DNA from: HO2-45-28 sp964574495
GTDB lineage: Bacteria; Patescibacteriota; Minisyncoccia; HO2-45-28
Length of the DNA: 36,043 nucleotides
Reading direction: 5' to 3'
Assembly (NCBI GenBank): GCA_964574495.1
Contig: CAZNNT010000003.1
Span: 1 to 36,043, forward strand
Of this stretch, positions 22,179 to 31,211 are shown piece after piece. Under the pieces are notes generated by a model. That model had not been told where the DNA came from. It worked only from the letters and a program-made list of their open reading frames with translations, and did not search any database. The translations under genes and the position numbers were made by a program. Position 1 is the stretch's first letter. The number at the start of each line of letters is the position of its first letter.

Positions 22179-23843
22179 TTAATCCGCGGCGATGCGGTTT
22201 AATTCTTCAAAGGACGTGATTCCTTTTAAGACCTTTAATACGCCGTCTTGGAACATGGTCGTCATATCTTGAGCGGCCATCGCGGCTTTAAGTTTGGCTT
22301 CGGACGGTTTTTCCAGAATCATTCTTTCGATTTCATCGTCCACCAAAAAGGCCTCGTATATTCCCACTCTGCCCTTGTAGCCGAGTCCGTTGCATTTTTC
22401 ACAGCCGACCGGCCGCCACAGGGTTATTTTTTTTGGCAGGTCTTTTTTGTATTTGGCCGGCGTCTCTTTCAATGATTTTTTAATCTCTGTTTCTTCTTCC
22501 GGATTGGGGGAACTTTCTTTTTTACAATCGGCGCATAGTTTTCTCACCAGCCGCTGCGCCATAGTCATATTTATAGCCGGAGCGATTATGGTCGGGTCAA
22601 CTTTTAAATCAATCAGCCGCGGGATGGTGGCGGCGGCGTTATTGGTGTGCAGGGTTGAAAAAACCAAGTGGCCCGTGAGAGAGGCGTGCATGGCGATTTC
22701 GGCTGTTTCAAAATCCCGTATTTCTCCCACCAATATTATGTCCGGGTCCTGTCTTAATATTGAGCGCAGGCCGTTAGCAAAATCATAGCCCTTTCCCGGC
22801 GCGGTCTGCGTTTGGTTGATTCCGGCAATGTGATATTCTATCGGGTCTTCTATTGTGACAATGTTTATTCCCGGCCGATTGACTTTTTTTACGAAAGCGT
22901 AAAGAGTCGTGGTTTTTCCGGAACCGGTCGGTCCCGTGGTCAGTATCATTCCGTTTGCTTTCTTTAATTCTTTTTCAATAATTTTCATGAATTCGGGGTG
23001 CATTCCCAAGTCCTCAAGACCCAAAGCGATTGTTTTAGGATTCAGGATTCTTAAGACGATTGTTTCTCCGAAGGGTCCGGGCAAAGACGAAGTGCGCACT
23101 TCCAAGTCCGTTCCCTCGAGCCGTATGGTGAATCTTCCGTCTTGCGCCCGATCATGTATGTTGAGTTTCATTTCCGAGACGAGTTTTAGCCGGCTCATCA
23201 CCAGGCCGTATGACGAAGCGTTAAACGAAATCACGTCGTATAAGACGCCGTCCAGCCGGAAACGGATGCGCGTTTCTGTTTCCTGCGGTTCAAAGTGAAT
23301 ATCCGATGCTTCAAGCGCCAGAGCGCCGGCAAGAATAATTTCCAGCGTTTCCGACACTCTTCTTATTTTTTGAGTAATGAGAAACGGCCTGATGAGAGTT
23401 TTTAAATCGTCAATGTTTTTTACTTTGTCCCGAAATTCTTTTATCCGTTCGGAAGATATGTCTATTAAGCCGGTTTCTATCTCTTCAAAAGCCGGTATTT
23501 CCTTGTATCTGGACCAGGCGCGCTTTAAGCCGGTTTCGGAGACCAAGAAGATTTCTGCTTCATATCCTTCTTCCGCGAGCGTTTTTAAGACATCTTTGGT
23601 TTTGAGAAGTTCGGGGTTTAAAGCCGCGATCTGGAGTTTTTTGGCCACTTTTTGGAAGACGGCCATTTTAGCTTCTTTGGCCTCGTTTTCGCCGACCAGC
23701 TTTAGAGCGTCTAAATCAATAGTCATGCGGCTTAGGTCGGCGTAAGGCAGGCCGTGTTTTTGAGCCATAAAGCGCGCCAAATCCTCGGCTTCTCTTTGCC
23801 TGAATTCTTCCAGTTTGGTTCCGAGGTCGTTTTTATTGGTCAT
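22179..23843 (-). CDS. pilB: PilB/GspE-type type IV pilus assembly ATPase
   Basis: 554 residues. N-terminal GspE/MshEN-like region (FMAQKHGLPYADLSRMTID). ATPase core: SDIHFEPQETETRIRFRLDG, Walker A GPTGSGKTTTLYAFVKK, Asp box EDPIEYHIAGINQTQ, Walker B region LRQDPDIILVGEIRD, His box GHLVFSTLHTNNAAATIPRL. Two Cys pairs (LCADC and CEKC in GCEKCNGLGYKGRVGIYEAF) form the zinc site of this family. It powers pilus extension from the cytoplasmic face. No pilin, PilC or PilT gene is in the window. The DHH-like gene ends 1 bp before its start, so the two are co-transcribed. Confidence 0.94.
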   Translation of the reverse strand: MTNKNDLGTKLEEFRQREAEDLARFMAQKHGLPYADLSRMTIDLDALKLVGENEAKEAKMAVFQKVAKKLQIAALNPELLKTKDVLKTLAEEGYEAEIFLVSETGLKRAWSRYKEIPAFEEIETGLIDISSERIKEFRDKVKNIDDLKTLIRPFLITQKIRRVSETLEIILAGALALEASDIHFEPQETETRIRFRLDGVLYDVISFNASSYGLVMSRLKLVSEMKLNIHDRAQDGRFTIRLEGTDLEVRTSSLPGPFGETIVLRILNPKTIALGLEDLGMHPEFMKIIEKELKKANGMILTTGPTGSGKTTTLYAFVKKVNRPGINIVTIEDPIEYHIAGINQTQTAPGKGYDFANGLRSILRQDPDIILVGEIRDFETAEIAMHASLTGHLVFSTLHTNNAAATIPRLIDLKVDPTIIAPAINMTMAQRLVRKLCADCKKESSPNPEEETEIKKSLKETPAKYKKDLPKKITLWRPVGCEKCNGLGYKGRVGIYEAFLVDDEIERMILEKPSEAKLKAAMAAQDMTTMFQDGVLKVLKGITSFEELNRIAAD

Positions 23844-23844
23844 T

Positions 23845-24921
23845 CTACTCTTTCATTTTATCCGAGATGTTTTCTTTGAGCAATTGACGGATTTTTGTTT
23901 CTGCGTCGGAAAAATTTTTAAAACCTCCGGCAAAAAAATGCGAACTCTCAAGCGCCGCGCCAAAGGAGGCGGCCAGTCCCGCTAAGATATTTTTGTTTTC
24001 ATTAAAAATAAGGGATTTTACGCCGTCCCCGTCCTCATAACAGATGATTGAGCAGGATGTGGCGGTTATATAAGACCGGACTTTTCGCAAAATGAAAATG
24101 ATATTTTCTTTTGTTGATTCTAAGTTTGTTTTTAGAAAATCGTTTTTGGTAAGATAGGTCCAGCTGGTTTTAAGTTCTTCTTCCAGAGTCGTTCGCGCAA
24201 GAGCCCGGCCGACGATTTGAGCCGAATTTATTTTTTTGTCTTTTAAATCCGTTTCACTCGAGATTTTTTCATCGGCGCCCGATTCCAGGAGTGAGGCGGC
24301 CAGAGAGAAAATTTCCGCGCCCCGCCTTTTTTGAAAATTTTCCGTCTCATGAACCAATAAAGACATCAAAAGCGTCGCGGTTAGCGGCGACATGGCTTGC
24401 GGGCCGTTGAGCGTTTGATGAATATCGTTGATTTTTTCGGCGAGTGTCCCGCCGTTATTCGTAAAATAGATGATTTTTTCCCGGAGCGGCTTAGTGACGA
24501 AATTGATTTTTTCCCAGCCGTCTTCTTCAAAAAAACAAAAAGCCGCGTCCATTTCATAAGGCGTTTTTTCTATTAAAAGTCCCGAGGGTTCCATGTTGTT
24601 TTTCGGCAAGATGAAAAGATTCAAGAACTTTTCGTCTTCCTCGTAGCGTAATTCCCCGATGTCCGCGCTTTTGGGGATTTTTATTTTTATTTTTTGCGGA
24701 ATTTCAGGATCATTTTCTTCGGGCAGGATTTCTCTGAGTTTATCCGATAATTTTTCTTGCGATTTAGGGCGCAAAAAGACCTCTTTGTCAAGGTCTTTTA
24801 AAATATTTTTCAAAGCTATGGCGGCAAGGATCGCGCTTTCGTCGGCCGAGGGTTCCAGGCCCACAAAAATTTTGGAGCTTGATTCCACCAGGTTTTTAAT
24901 TGTTTCTTCGGCAGAATCCAT
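23845..24921 (-). CDS. Degenerate DHH-type phosphoesterase-like protein
   Basis: 358 residues from ATG at 24921 (MDSAEETIKNLVES); ATG at 24939 is possible. The frame continues to 25068, but that part would overlap tsaE. The opening KIFVGLEPSADESAILAAIA resembles the DHH-family start (HxxPDxDAxGSAxAL), with the metal-binding His/Asp mostly replaced. A middle LTATLLMSLLVHETENFQKR and the end AASFGAALESSHFFAGGFKN recall the second DHH half and the DHHA1 GGGHxxAAG motif, again degraded. It is therefore probably a non-catalytic relative of NrnA/RecJ-type enzymes. It is coupled to pilB (1 bp). Family assignment is inferred from pattern, not certain. Confidence 0.6.
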   Translation of the reverse strand: MDSAEETIKNLVESSSKIFVGLEPSADESAILAAIALKNILKDLDKEVFLRPKSQEKLSDKLREILPEENDPEIPQKIKIKIPKSADIGELRYEEDEKFLNLFILPKNNMEPSGLLIEKTPYEMDAAFCFFEEDGWEKINFVTKPLREKIIYFTNNGGTLAEKINDIHQTLNGPQAMSPLTATLLMSLLVHETENFQKRRGAEIFSLAASLLESGADEKISSETDLKDKKINSAQIVGRALARTTLEEELKTSWTYLTKNDFLKTNLESTKENIIFILRKVRSYITATSCSIICYEDGDGVKSLIFNENKNILAGLAASFGAALESSHFFAGGFKNFSDAETKIRQLLKENISDKMKE

Positions 24922-25001
24922 TTTATTTCTTCTTATCATCTTGTCGCTGCTTTTGCAAGATAAAATATTTTCGTAGTAAAAATGATAAGATGGACTTATA
25001 G

Positions 25002-25457
25002 ATGAAACCGATTTATTTTGAAACAAATTCGGGGGGAGCCACGCGAAAAATCGCTGAAATTCTGGCAAAAGAATTGCTGAAATTTCGTTTTAGAAAACAC
25101 GCCTTGGTTTTAGCTCTTTCGGGCGATTTGGGCAGCGGGAAAACGACTTTCGTCCAGGGTTTTGCCCGGGGCCTCGGCATTCGTTCCAAAATCCAAAGCC
25201 CGACTTTTTTAATAATGAGAATCTATAAGCTACCAGCTAAAAGCTACAAGCTGTTCGCGCATATTGACGCTTATCGCCTCAAAAGACCGAAAGACATTTT
25301 GGTCCTCGGCTGGAAAGAGCTTGTTAAAAATCCAAAAAATATAATTGTCGTGGAATGGGCGCGTCACATCGCAAAAATTTTGCCCAAAGACCATTTTGAT
25401 ATAAATTTCCAACATATTTCCGAAAACAAAAGAAAAATAGAGTTTGGCAATAAGTAA
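25002..25457 (+). CDS. tsaE: tRNA t6A37 biosynthesis ATPase TsaE
   Basis: 151 residues. P-loop LSGDLGSGKTTFVQGFARGL, then SPTFLIMRIY, HIDAYRL, and the end region VLGWKELVKNPKNIIVVEWA with the Glu-Trp motif. TsaE hydrolyses ATP in the TsaB-TsaD-TsaE complex that makes t6A in tRNA. Between Tyr of SPTFLIMRIY and FAHIDAYRL the protein has LPAKSYKL-like residues encoded by an AGCTAAAAGCTACAAGCT repeat copy (25223-25253). That loop is normally short and variable, so the insertion is probably tolerated. It is divergent from the DHH-like gene. Confidence 0.93.
   Translation: MKPIYFETNSGGATRKIAEILAKELLKFRFRKHALVLALSGDLGSGKTTFVQGFARGLGIRSKIQSPTFLIMRIYKLPAKSYKLFAHIDAYRLKRPKDILVLGWKELVKNPKNIIVVEWARHIAKILPKDHFDINFQHISENKRKIEFGNK
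25223..25253 (+). repeat. AGCTACA-type heptamer repeat copy inside tsaE
   Basis: The stretch runs CTATAAGCTACCAGCTAAAA then GCTACAAGCTG. It is read in frame as YKLPAKSYKL. The same heptamer family occurs at 5763, 9134, 29108 and 32641. Confidence 0.8.
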
Positions 25458-25539
25458 AAAAAACAAGAACCCCGCGGGCTTGAAAAAAATCAATCTTTAT
25501 ATAAAAAGTCAGGGACTCGTGGCGGAGGCCATTTTTCTT

Positions 25540-25545
25540 TATAAT
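25540..25545 (+). promoter_or_regulatory. polA -10 box (TATAAT), probable leaderless start
   Basis: Perfect TATAAT ending 7 bp before the polA ATG at 25553, with no Shine-Dalgarno sequence and no clear -35 box. Confidence 0.5.
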
Positions 25546-25552
25546 ATGCATA

Positions 25553-27944
25553 ATGGCGGATAAAAAGGCCAAAAAACTGCTTGTGATTCTTGACGCCCAT
25601 GCGATTTTGCATCGGGCTTATCACGCTTTGCCGCCCTTTACTTCTCCTAAAGGCGAGCCGACCGGAGCGCTTTACGGATTTACCACCATGCTTTTAAAAA
25701 TAATCCGCGAGTTAAAACCGGACTATATCTCCGCGGCTTACGACATGGCCGAACCCACTTTTCGCCATTTGGCTTTCGAAAAATACAAAGCCACAAGAGC
25801 CAAAGTTGATGACGAGCTGATTCCGCAGTTTAATCGTTCGCGGGAAATTTTAAAATCTTTCAACATTCCGGTTTATGAAGAAGCCGGATACGAAGCGGAT
25901 GACATAATCGGGACTGTTTCCGAAAAAAATAAAAAATCCGGAGATTTGAATATCATGATTGCCTCCGGCGATTTAGACACCCTGCAGTTGGTCAGCGGGG
26001 ACAAAGTTCGAGTTTATACTTTGAAAAAAGGCAAGGAGGAATTTATTTACAACCAGAAAGAAGTGGAAAAACGATACGGCTTCGGCCCGGAATTTGTTCC
26101 GGACTATAAAGGTCTGGTCGGCGACCCGTCGGATAATATCCCCGGAGTTAAAGGCATCGGCGAAAAAACGGCCAAGGATTTAATCCAAAAATTCGGCTCT
26201 CTTGAAAATATTTTGGATTTAGCCAAAAATAAACCGGAAAAATTAAAGTCCGACGGAATCAAGGACCGGATAATAAAACTTTTGGCTGAAAACGAAGAAG
26301 AAGCCCTGTTTTCAAAGACATTGGCGACTATTCGTAAAGACGCGAAAATTAAATTTGACCTGGATAAAGCCCGCTGGTCACGATTTAAACCGAAAGAGAT
26401 TGAAAATCTTTTTCGGGAACTCGGTTTTGCCAGCTTGATCCAACGCATTTCCCAGGCGACGGGCGGGAAAGAAGAAGAAACAGAGAGAGGCAAAATAAAC
26501 GCCGAACTTGCGTCAAAAATAGAATTGGCTTTTTGGCTTTTGGATTCGCGCCGTCTGAATGTTCCCGCCGAGGAAGTAGTTAAATCAATGGGCGTCAAAG
26601 ACGCGTCCGAGGCCCATATGTCGCTTAAACTTGAGATGGAAAAGGCCGGACTTCTCAAGATTTTTCAGGATATTGAACTGCCCTTGATAGGTGTTTTGCG
26701 GGAAATGCGCGAAACCGGCATCGCCCTTGATATTAAAATTTTAAAAGAGCTTTCCAAAAAATATGATAAAGAACTTCTGCGTCTTACGGAGGCCATACAT
26801 AAAATCGCGGGCGAAAAATTCAACATAAATTCAACCAAAGAACTGCGCCGGATCATTTTTGAAAAATTGGGGCTTGAGGCCAGGGGCATTAAAAAAACCG
26901 GAGGAGGCGAAAAATCAACCAGATTTTCCGAACTTTTGAAACTTAGGGGTTCAAATCCCATAATTGATGAAATTCTAAAATACAGGGAGCTGGCGAAATT
27001 AAAATCAACTTATGTGGACGCGCTTCCTAAATTAGTCGGCTCCGACAAACGACTGCATACGACTTTTCTGCAGACCGGCACCGTAACCGGCCGTTTGGCG
27101 TCTCGCGATCCGAATCTTCAGAATATCCCCGCGCGGACGGAGCTCGGCCGCGAGGTGCGGGGGGCATTTTACGCGCCGGCCGGAAAAGTTCTTCTGGCGG
27201 CGGATTACTCCCAGATAGAATTAAGGATCGCAGCCATTCTTTCAGATGATAAAAAAATTAAAGACGCTTTTCTGGCCGGAAAGGATATTCACGCGGCCAC
27301 CGCCGGCGAAATTTTTAATGTCAAAGAAAATGAAGTCACGCCCGAAATGAGAAGACGGGCCAAAATAATAAATTTCGGTATACTTTACGGCATGGGGAAA
27401 CGCGCTCTGGCTGAAAATTTGGGCATCAGTCAGGAAGAAGCCGGGCTTTATATCCATGAATATTTCAGCGACTTTGAAGGCGTCAGGAATTATACCCAAA
27501 AAATCGTTGAGGAGGCGCGCGAGAAAGGTTTTGTTTCCACTTTTTTCGGACGCAGACGGCTTTTGCCGGAAATCAATTCGCATTTGGAGTTTATCAGGCG
27601 CGAGGCGGAAAGAATGGCCGTCAATATGCCCATTCAAGGAACCGCCGCGGATATGATTAAAATATCAATGATTAAGATTCACGATTTGTTAAACAAAGAT
27701 AAAAATTTTAAAGGAAAAGCGAATATGATTTTGCAGATTCACGACGAGCTTTTGTTTGAAATTAAAAAAGATTTAGTGGGAAAAATCTCGNNNNNNNNNN
27801 NNNNNNNNNNNNNNNNNNNNNNNNNNNNNNNNNNNNNNNNNNNNNATTATGGAAGGCGTTTTGGAATCGGATGTCCCGATAAAGGTTGAACTAAGCGCGG
27901 GACCCAACTGGGCCAATTTAGAAAAATTAGAAATTAGAAATTAG
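25553..27944 (+). CDS. polA: DNA polymerase I (5'-3' exonuclease + polymerase), with an assembly gap
   Basis: N-terminal 5'-3' exonuclease (VILDAHAILHRAYHALPPF, GYEADDIIGTVSE, DPSDNIPGVKGIGEKTA). Only ~50 residues separate it from the polymerase start, so the 3'-5' proofreading domain is missing. Polymerase motifs: RLASRDPNLQNIPAR, motif A ADYSQIELRIAAIL, motif B RRAKIINFGILYGMG, motif C QIHDELLFE. A run of 55 N (27791-27845) interrupts the thumb-side end. After it the frame that fits (IMEGVLESDVPIKVE...GPNWANLEK) is shifted by one base, so the N count is not true length; family alignment suggests about 5 residues missing. The TAG stop at 27942-27944 lies in an AAATTAG tandem repeat. Confidence 0.95.
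27791..27845. other. 55-N scaffold gap within polA
   Basis: Codons are complete on both sides (K-I-S before, I-M-E after), so the true missing length should be a multiple of three, not 55. Comparison with other PolA C-termini suggests about 15 nt. The junction is a scaffolder estimate. Confidence 0.95.
27924..27944 (+). repeat. AAATTAG heptamer tandem repeat at the polA end
   Basis: Three exact AAATTAG units, followed by AAATTTT. The third unit supplies the polA stop codon (TAG), and the units encode the tail K-L-E-I-R-N. Confidence 0.85.
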
Positions 27945-27956
27945 AAATTTTGTTGC

Positions 27957-28847
27957 ATGCTGTATTTAATTTACGGAGAGGATTCATATAGGGCTAGAAA
28001 AAATGTCCGTGAAATAACCGCGAATCTTGTTTTCCGCGATCCGGGAGCGGAGATTCACCGACTTACTTCGGAAAATTCAAACGAAGAAAAAATAGCCGAC
28101 TTAATTGCCGGACAAAATCTTTTTGGCCGAAAATCAGCCGCCGTTTTTGACGGGCTTTTGGAAGTTCACGCTGATTTTTTGACGAAGCGCGCGCAAGAAA
28201 TGCATGAGTCCAAAAATGTTTATATTATTTTGGAAAATAAGCCGGATGCCAAGCTTGTGAAAAAAATATCAAAATTCGCCCAAAAAACGCTGAAATTGGA
28301 CAAGCTTTCGGCCGACAAAACAAAGGCCTGGATAATAAATGAGGCAAAAGTCAGGGAGCTGGCTCTGTCGGAACAGGAAATCGGTTTTTTAAGTTCTGAT
28401 TTTGAGTCAAATCTTTGGACCATTTCACAAGTCCTTGAGCTTAAAAGTTTGGGGGGAGAAATTGATGTCCGTAAATTTTTATACAACCCCTTTGGTCTAA
28501 CGGACTTGTTTACTCTTAAAAAAAGGCGCGAGGCCTATAAATATTTTTACGCTGATTTGGCAAACGGGGTTTCGGCCGAAGAAATGTTCTGGAAACTATG
28601 GTGGCAGATTAAAACCTTACTTGCCGTTTCGGCCGAAAAGCAAAAAGGCCTTAATAATTTTCAAATTAAATCGAGCACAGGTTTGCATCCGTTTGTCATA
28701 CAGAAAAGTTTATCCGCCCTTTCGCGATTTTCAAAAGAGGAGCTTGTCAAAATCTGGGACGAACTATTCGCCCTTTGGCGGGACTCAAGAGAAGGAAGCG
28801 CGGATCTGGAATCCGGCCTTGAGCGCCTGATTTTAAAGCTCGCCTGA
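27957..28847 (+). CDS. holA: DNA polymerase III delta subunit
   Basis: 296 residues. Opening MLYLIYGEDSYRARKNVREI is the HolA pattern (the degenerate P-loop region), followed by GQNLFGRKSAAVFDG, NVYIILENKPDAKL and the helical collar LADLANGVSAEEMFWKLWWQ-like part ending RDSREGSADLESGLERLILK. Delta opens the beta clamp (dnaN, this window) as part of the clamp loader. It lies 12 bp after polA and overlaps the convergent rpsT gene by 15 bp. Confidence 0.92.
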   Translation: MLYLIYGEDSYRARKNVREITANLVFRDPGAEIHRLTSENSNEEKIADLIAGQNLFGRKSAAVFDGLLEVHADFLTKRAQEMHESKNVYIILENKPDAKLVKKISKFAQKTLKLDKLSADKTKAWIINEAKVRELALSEQEIGFLSSDFESNLWTISQVLELKSLGGEIDVRKFLYNPFGLTDLFTLKKRREAYKYFYADLANGVSAEEMFWKLWWQIKTLLAVSAEKQKGLNNFQIKSSTGLHPFVIQKSLSALSRFSKEELVKIWDELFALWRDSREGSADLESGLERLILKLA

Positions 28848-29102
28848 TTTTTTTATGAATTTTGTCAGGCGGGACTTTTTGCGGCTGGCGGCGTTTTTGT
28901 GAATAACATTTGTTTTGGCCGCTTTATCCAGAGCTTTATAGGCCAAAGGCAAGAGCGCCAGGGCTTCCGCGGGCTTTTTTAGAGCCACAAGTTTTTTTAT
29001 TTTTCCCACGATCTCTCTTACGGCGTCTTTTTTCGCCAGATTTCCCTCTCTCTTTCTTGCGGCCTGCCTTAAGGCCTTTTTGGCTGATTTGATTATTGGC
29101 AT
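28833..29102 (-). CDS. rpsT: 30S ribosomal protein S20
   Basis: 89 residues, basic: MPIIKSAKKALRQAARKREG and NLAKKDAVREIVGKIKKLV, then KALDKAAKTNVIHKNAASRK and KSRLTKFIKKSG. The N-x-x-K-S-A-x-K-R start and H-K-N-A-A-x-R-K-K-S-R-L motif are those of S20, which binds 16S rRNA. Its 3' end overlaps holA by 15 bp. The upstream spacer is an AGCTTAT-type repeat. Confidence 0.95.
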   Translation of the reverse strand: MPIIKSAKKALRQAARKREGNLAKKDAVREIVGKIKKLVALKKPAEALALLPLAYKALDKAAKTNVIHKNAASRKKSRLTKFIKKSGEL

Positions 29103-29107
29103 AAGAT

Positions 29108-29137
29108 AGCTTATAGCTTACAGCTTTTAGCTTATAG
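29108..29137. repeat. AGCTTAT-type heptamer repeat between rpsT and uvrB
   Basis: AGCTTATAGCTTACAGCTTT then TAGCTTATAG; members of the same family as at 5763 and 9134. It occupies most of the 50-bp spacer between rpsT and the end of uvrB. Confidence 0.8.
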
Positions 29138-29152
29138 AAGTCAACTCTTTTT

Positions 29153-30421
29153 TCAAACCACTTTTAGCAAATCTCTTAATTTAGCCGCTTCTTCAAAACG
29201 GAGTTCGGAGGCGGCTTCCAGCATTTGGCGTTCAAGCTCGGCTTTTACGCGCGCCGGGTCGCGGAATTCTTTTTGCAGTTGTTTTAGGGTTTCGGCCAAT
29301 TCGTCTTTTTGGCTTTTTTCTTCCAGCCAAAACGGAGGCCTTATTTCTTTTTTAATCGCTTGAGGCGTGATTTTATGGATGCGATTATACTCCTCTTGGA
29401 TTTTTCTTCGGCGCTCCGTTTCTTTGATGGTTCGTTCAATTGAGAGGGTTAATGTGTCTGCGTAAAGTATCGCTCTTCCGTTAGGATGACGCGCCGCGCG
29501 TCCGATTGTTTGCGTCAGCGAAGTAAAATTTCTTAAAAAACCTTCTTTATCGGCATCCAATATCGCGACAAGTCCGACTTCGGGCAAATCAAGCCCCTCG
29601 CGCAGAAGATTTATTCCGACCAGCACATCAAAATCGCCCTTGCGCAGATTTTGCAATGTTTTTGAACGCTCTATTGTTTTGATCTCCGAATGAAGGTATT
29701 CAACTTTTATATTTTTTTCCCTCAAATAATCCGCTATTTCTTTCGCGAGCCGTTTGGTCAGCGTAACCAATAAAACCCGTTCGTTATTTTTTGCCGCTTT
29801 TGCGATTTCTTCTTCGGCGTCTTTTATCTGGCCCTTTGCGGGCTTGCCCGCCGTAGCTTTCTTGTCCGCCGAAGCTTTAGCGAAGGCGGAAGCGGAGGCG
29901 GGGCGTATTTCTATTTTTGGCTCCAAAAGTCCCGTCGGCCGAATAAGTTGTTCCACAATTTCCCCTCCGGATTTTTTTATTTCAAAATCGGCTGGGGTCG
30001 CCGAGACAAAAACAGTTTGCCCGATTTTTTCTTCAAATTCATTGAATTTAAGCGGCCTGTTGTCTAAGGCGGAAGGCAGACGAAATCCGTAATCCACGAG
30101 CACCCGTTGTCTTGCTTTATCTCCCTCAAACATCCCGCGTATTTGCGGCATGGACATGTGCGATTCGTCAATAAAAATAAGCGCGTCTTTGGGCAGGTAA
30201 TCCAGAAGCGTTTGAGGCGGCAAGCCGGCTTTACGAAAAGAGAGCTGGCGCGAGTAATTTTCAATGCCGGAAACATAGCCGGTTTGTTCCAGCATCTCCA
30301 TATCAAAGTTGACGCGCTGACGCAGCCGTTCGGCCTCAAGTATTTTGCCGGCTTTTCCGAACTCCTCCAATCGTTCGTCAAGTTCGGTTTTTATGTTTTT
30401 TATCGCGACACCCAGCTTTTT
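29153..30421 (-). pseudogene. uvrB: uvrB, 3' part (out of frame with the 5' part)
   Basis: The frame is open from the TAG at 30422-30424 down to 29153. It has no plausible start (the first ORF start, at 30370, is a TTG inside conserved sequence). The protein resumes the UvrB sequence at AIKNIKTELDERLEEF, then GYVSGIENYSRQLSF, LIFIDESHMSMPQIRGMF, FRLPSALDNRPLKFNEFEEK, helicase motifs DFDVLVGINLLREGLDLPEV and SLTQTIGRAARHPNGRAILY, and a UvrC-binding UVR domain at the end (LEAASELRFEEAAKLRDL). An insertion ASASAFAKASADKKATAGK between RP and KGQ comes from a palindromic repeat (29865-29890). Together with the part at 30400-31134 it makes one uvrB gene lacking its middle. Confidence 0.85.
29865..29890. 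repeat. Palindromic repeat inside uvrB (TCCGCC...GGCGGA)
   Basis: TCCGCCGAAGCTTTAGCGAA followed by GGCGGA, with TCCGCC/GGCGGA and inner complementarity. It translates in frame as part of FAKASADK within UvrB. The element at 31155-31181 is the same sequence in the other orientation with one extra base. Confidence 0.75.
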
Positions 30422-31134
30422 CTATTGTCTAATTCGCGCGAATGAGACAATGGAGAGTTTTTGCGCTCGGAAAGCGACTCTATTTTGTCGCCGAAAAAAT
30501 CAACGCGTATTATTGTTTCTCCATCGGGAGATACGATTTCAACCGCATCGCCCTTGACCGAAAAAGTCCCGTGTATTTTATCTATGTCGTTTCTGGCATA
30601 TTGCATATCAGCCATGCGTTTTAAAAAATCTCCCCGTTTAAATACTCTCCCGATTTTCAGTTCCAGCGCGATTTTAGCGTATTCTTCGGGGTCGCCGATT
30701 CCGTAAATGCAGGAAACCGAAGCGACTATGATAAAGTCGCGCCGAGTTAGCGCCGATTCGGTTGAGGCGTGGCGAAGACGGTCAATGAAATCGTTTATTT
30801 TGGCGTCTTTTTCTATGTATGTGTCGGTGGCCGGCAAATAGGCCTCCGGCTGGTAATAGTCGTAATAAGAGACGAAGTAATGAACCGCGTTTTCCGGAAA
30901 AAATTCTTTGAATTCCTGATAGAGCTGTGCCGCCAGGGTTTTATTGTGAGAAATCACGAGCGTCGGCCGATTTAAGCGCGCGATAATGCTCGCCATAGTA
31001 AAAGTTTTGCCGGAGCCGGTAACCCCCATCAGGGTCTGGAATTTTTTTCCGGCGTTTATCCCCGCGTTCAATTTTTCTATGGCTTGCGGTTGGTCGCCGG
31101 CTGGTTTATATGGAGAATGTAATTTAAAGTCCAT
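30400..31134 (-). pseudogene. uvrB: uvrB, 5' part (ends early after a palindrome)
   Basis: From the ATG at 31134 (MDFKLHSPYKPAGDQPQAIE; upstream codons to 31188 are not UvrB-like). Walker A in MGVTGSGKTFTMASII, beta-hairpin YYDYYQPEAYLPATDTYIEK, SVSCIYGIGDPEEY, and VDFFGDKIESLSE. Normal UvrB then has about 45 residues (…TGE…FPAxHxVTPxEKLExAIxxI). Here it instead reads RKNSPLSHSRELDNRKSWV and stops at 30400. The replaced stretch contains a 28-bp palindrome. A -10-like TATTAT ends 6 bp before the ATG. Real damage and misassembly are both possible. Confidence 0.85.
30424..30451. repeat. 28-bp palindrome at the break point of uvrB
   Basis: Arms ATTGTCT/AGACAAT flank a core that is its own complement (ATTCGCGCGAAT); only one position pair mismatches. 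It sits precisely where the UvrB reading frame changes and where about 40 codons are absent. Confidence 0.8.
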
Positions 31135-31154
31135 AATTGTATAATATGTGTATA

Positions 31155-31181
31155 TCCGCCTTCGCATAAAGCTTCGGCGGA
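31155..31181. repeat. Palindromic repeat upstream of uvrB (second copy)
   Basis: TCCGCCTTCGCATAAAGCTT followed by CGGCGGA. The complement differs from the copy inside uvrB (29865-29890) by one inserted base. It lies between the divergent starts of uvrB and ruvA. Confidence 0.75.
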
Positions 31182-31211
31182 TGCTCAAATTTATTTACTC
31201 ACTTATGTTCG

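Noticed and set aside
24922..25068. Longer N-terminus (to 25068) of the DHH-like protein
   Set aside because: It overlaps the tsaE start on the other strand, and the added residues (aromatic and Ser-rich) look non-coding.
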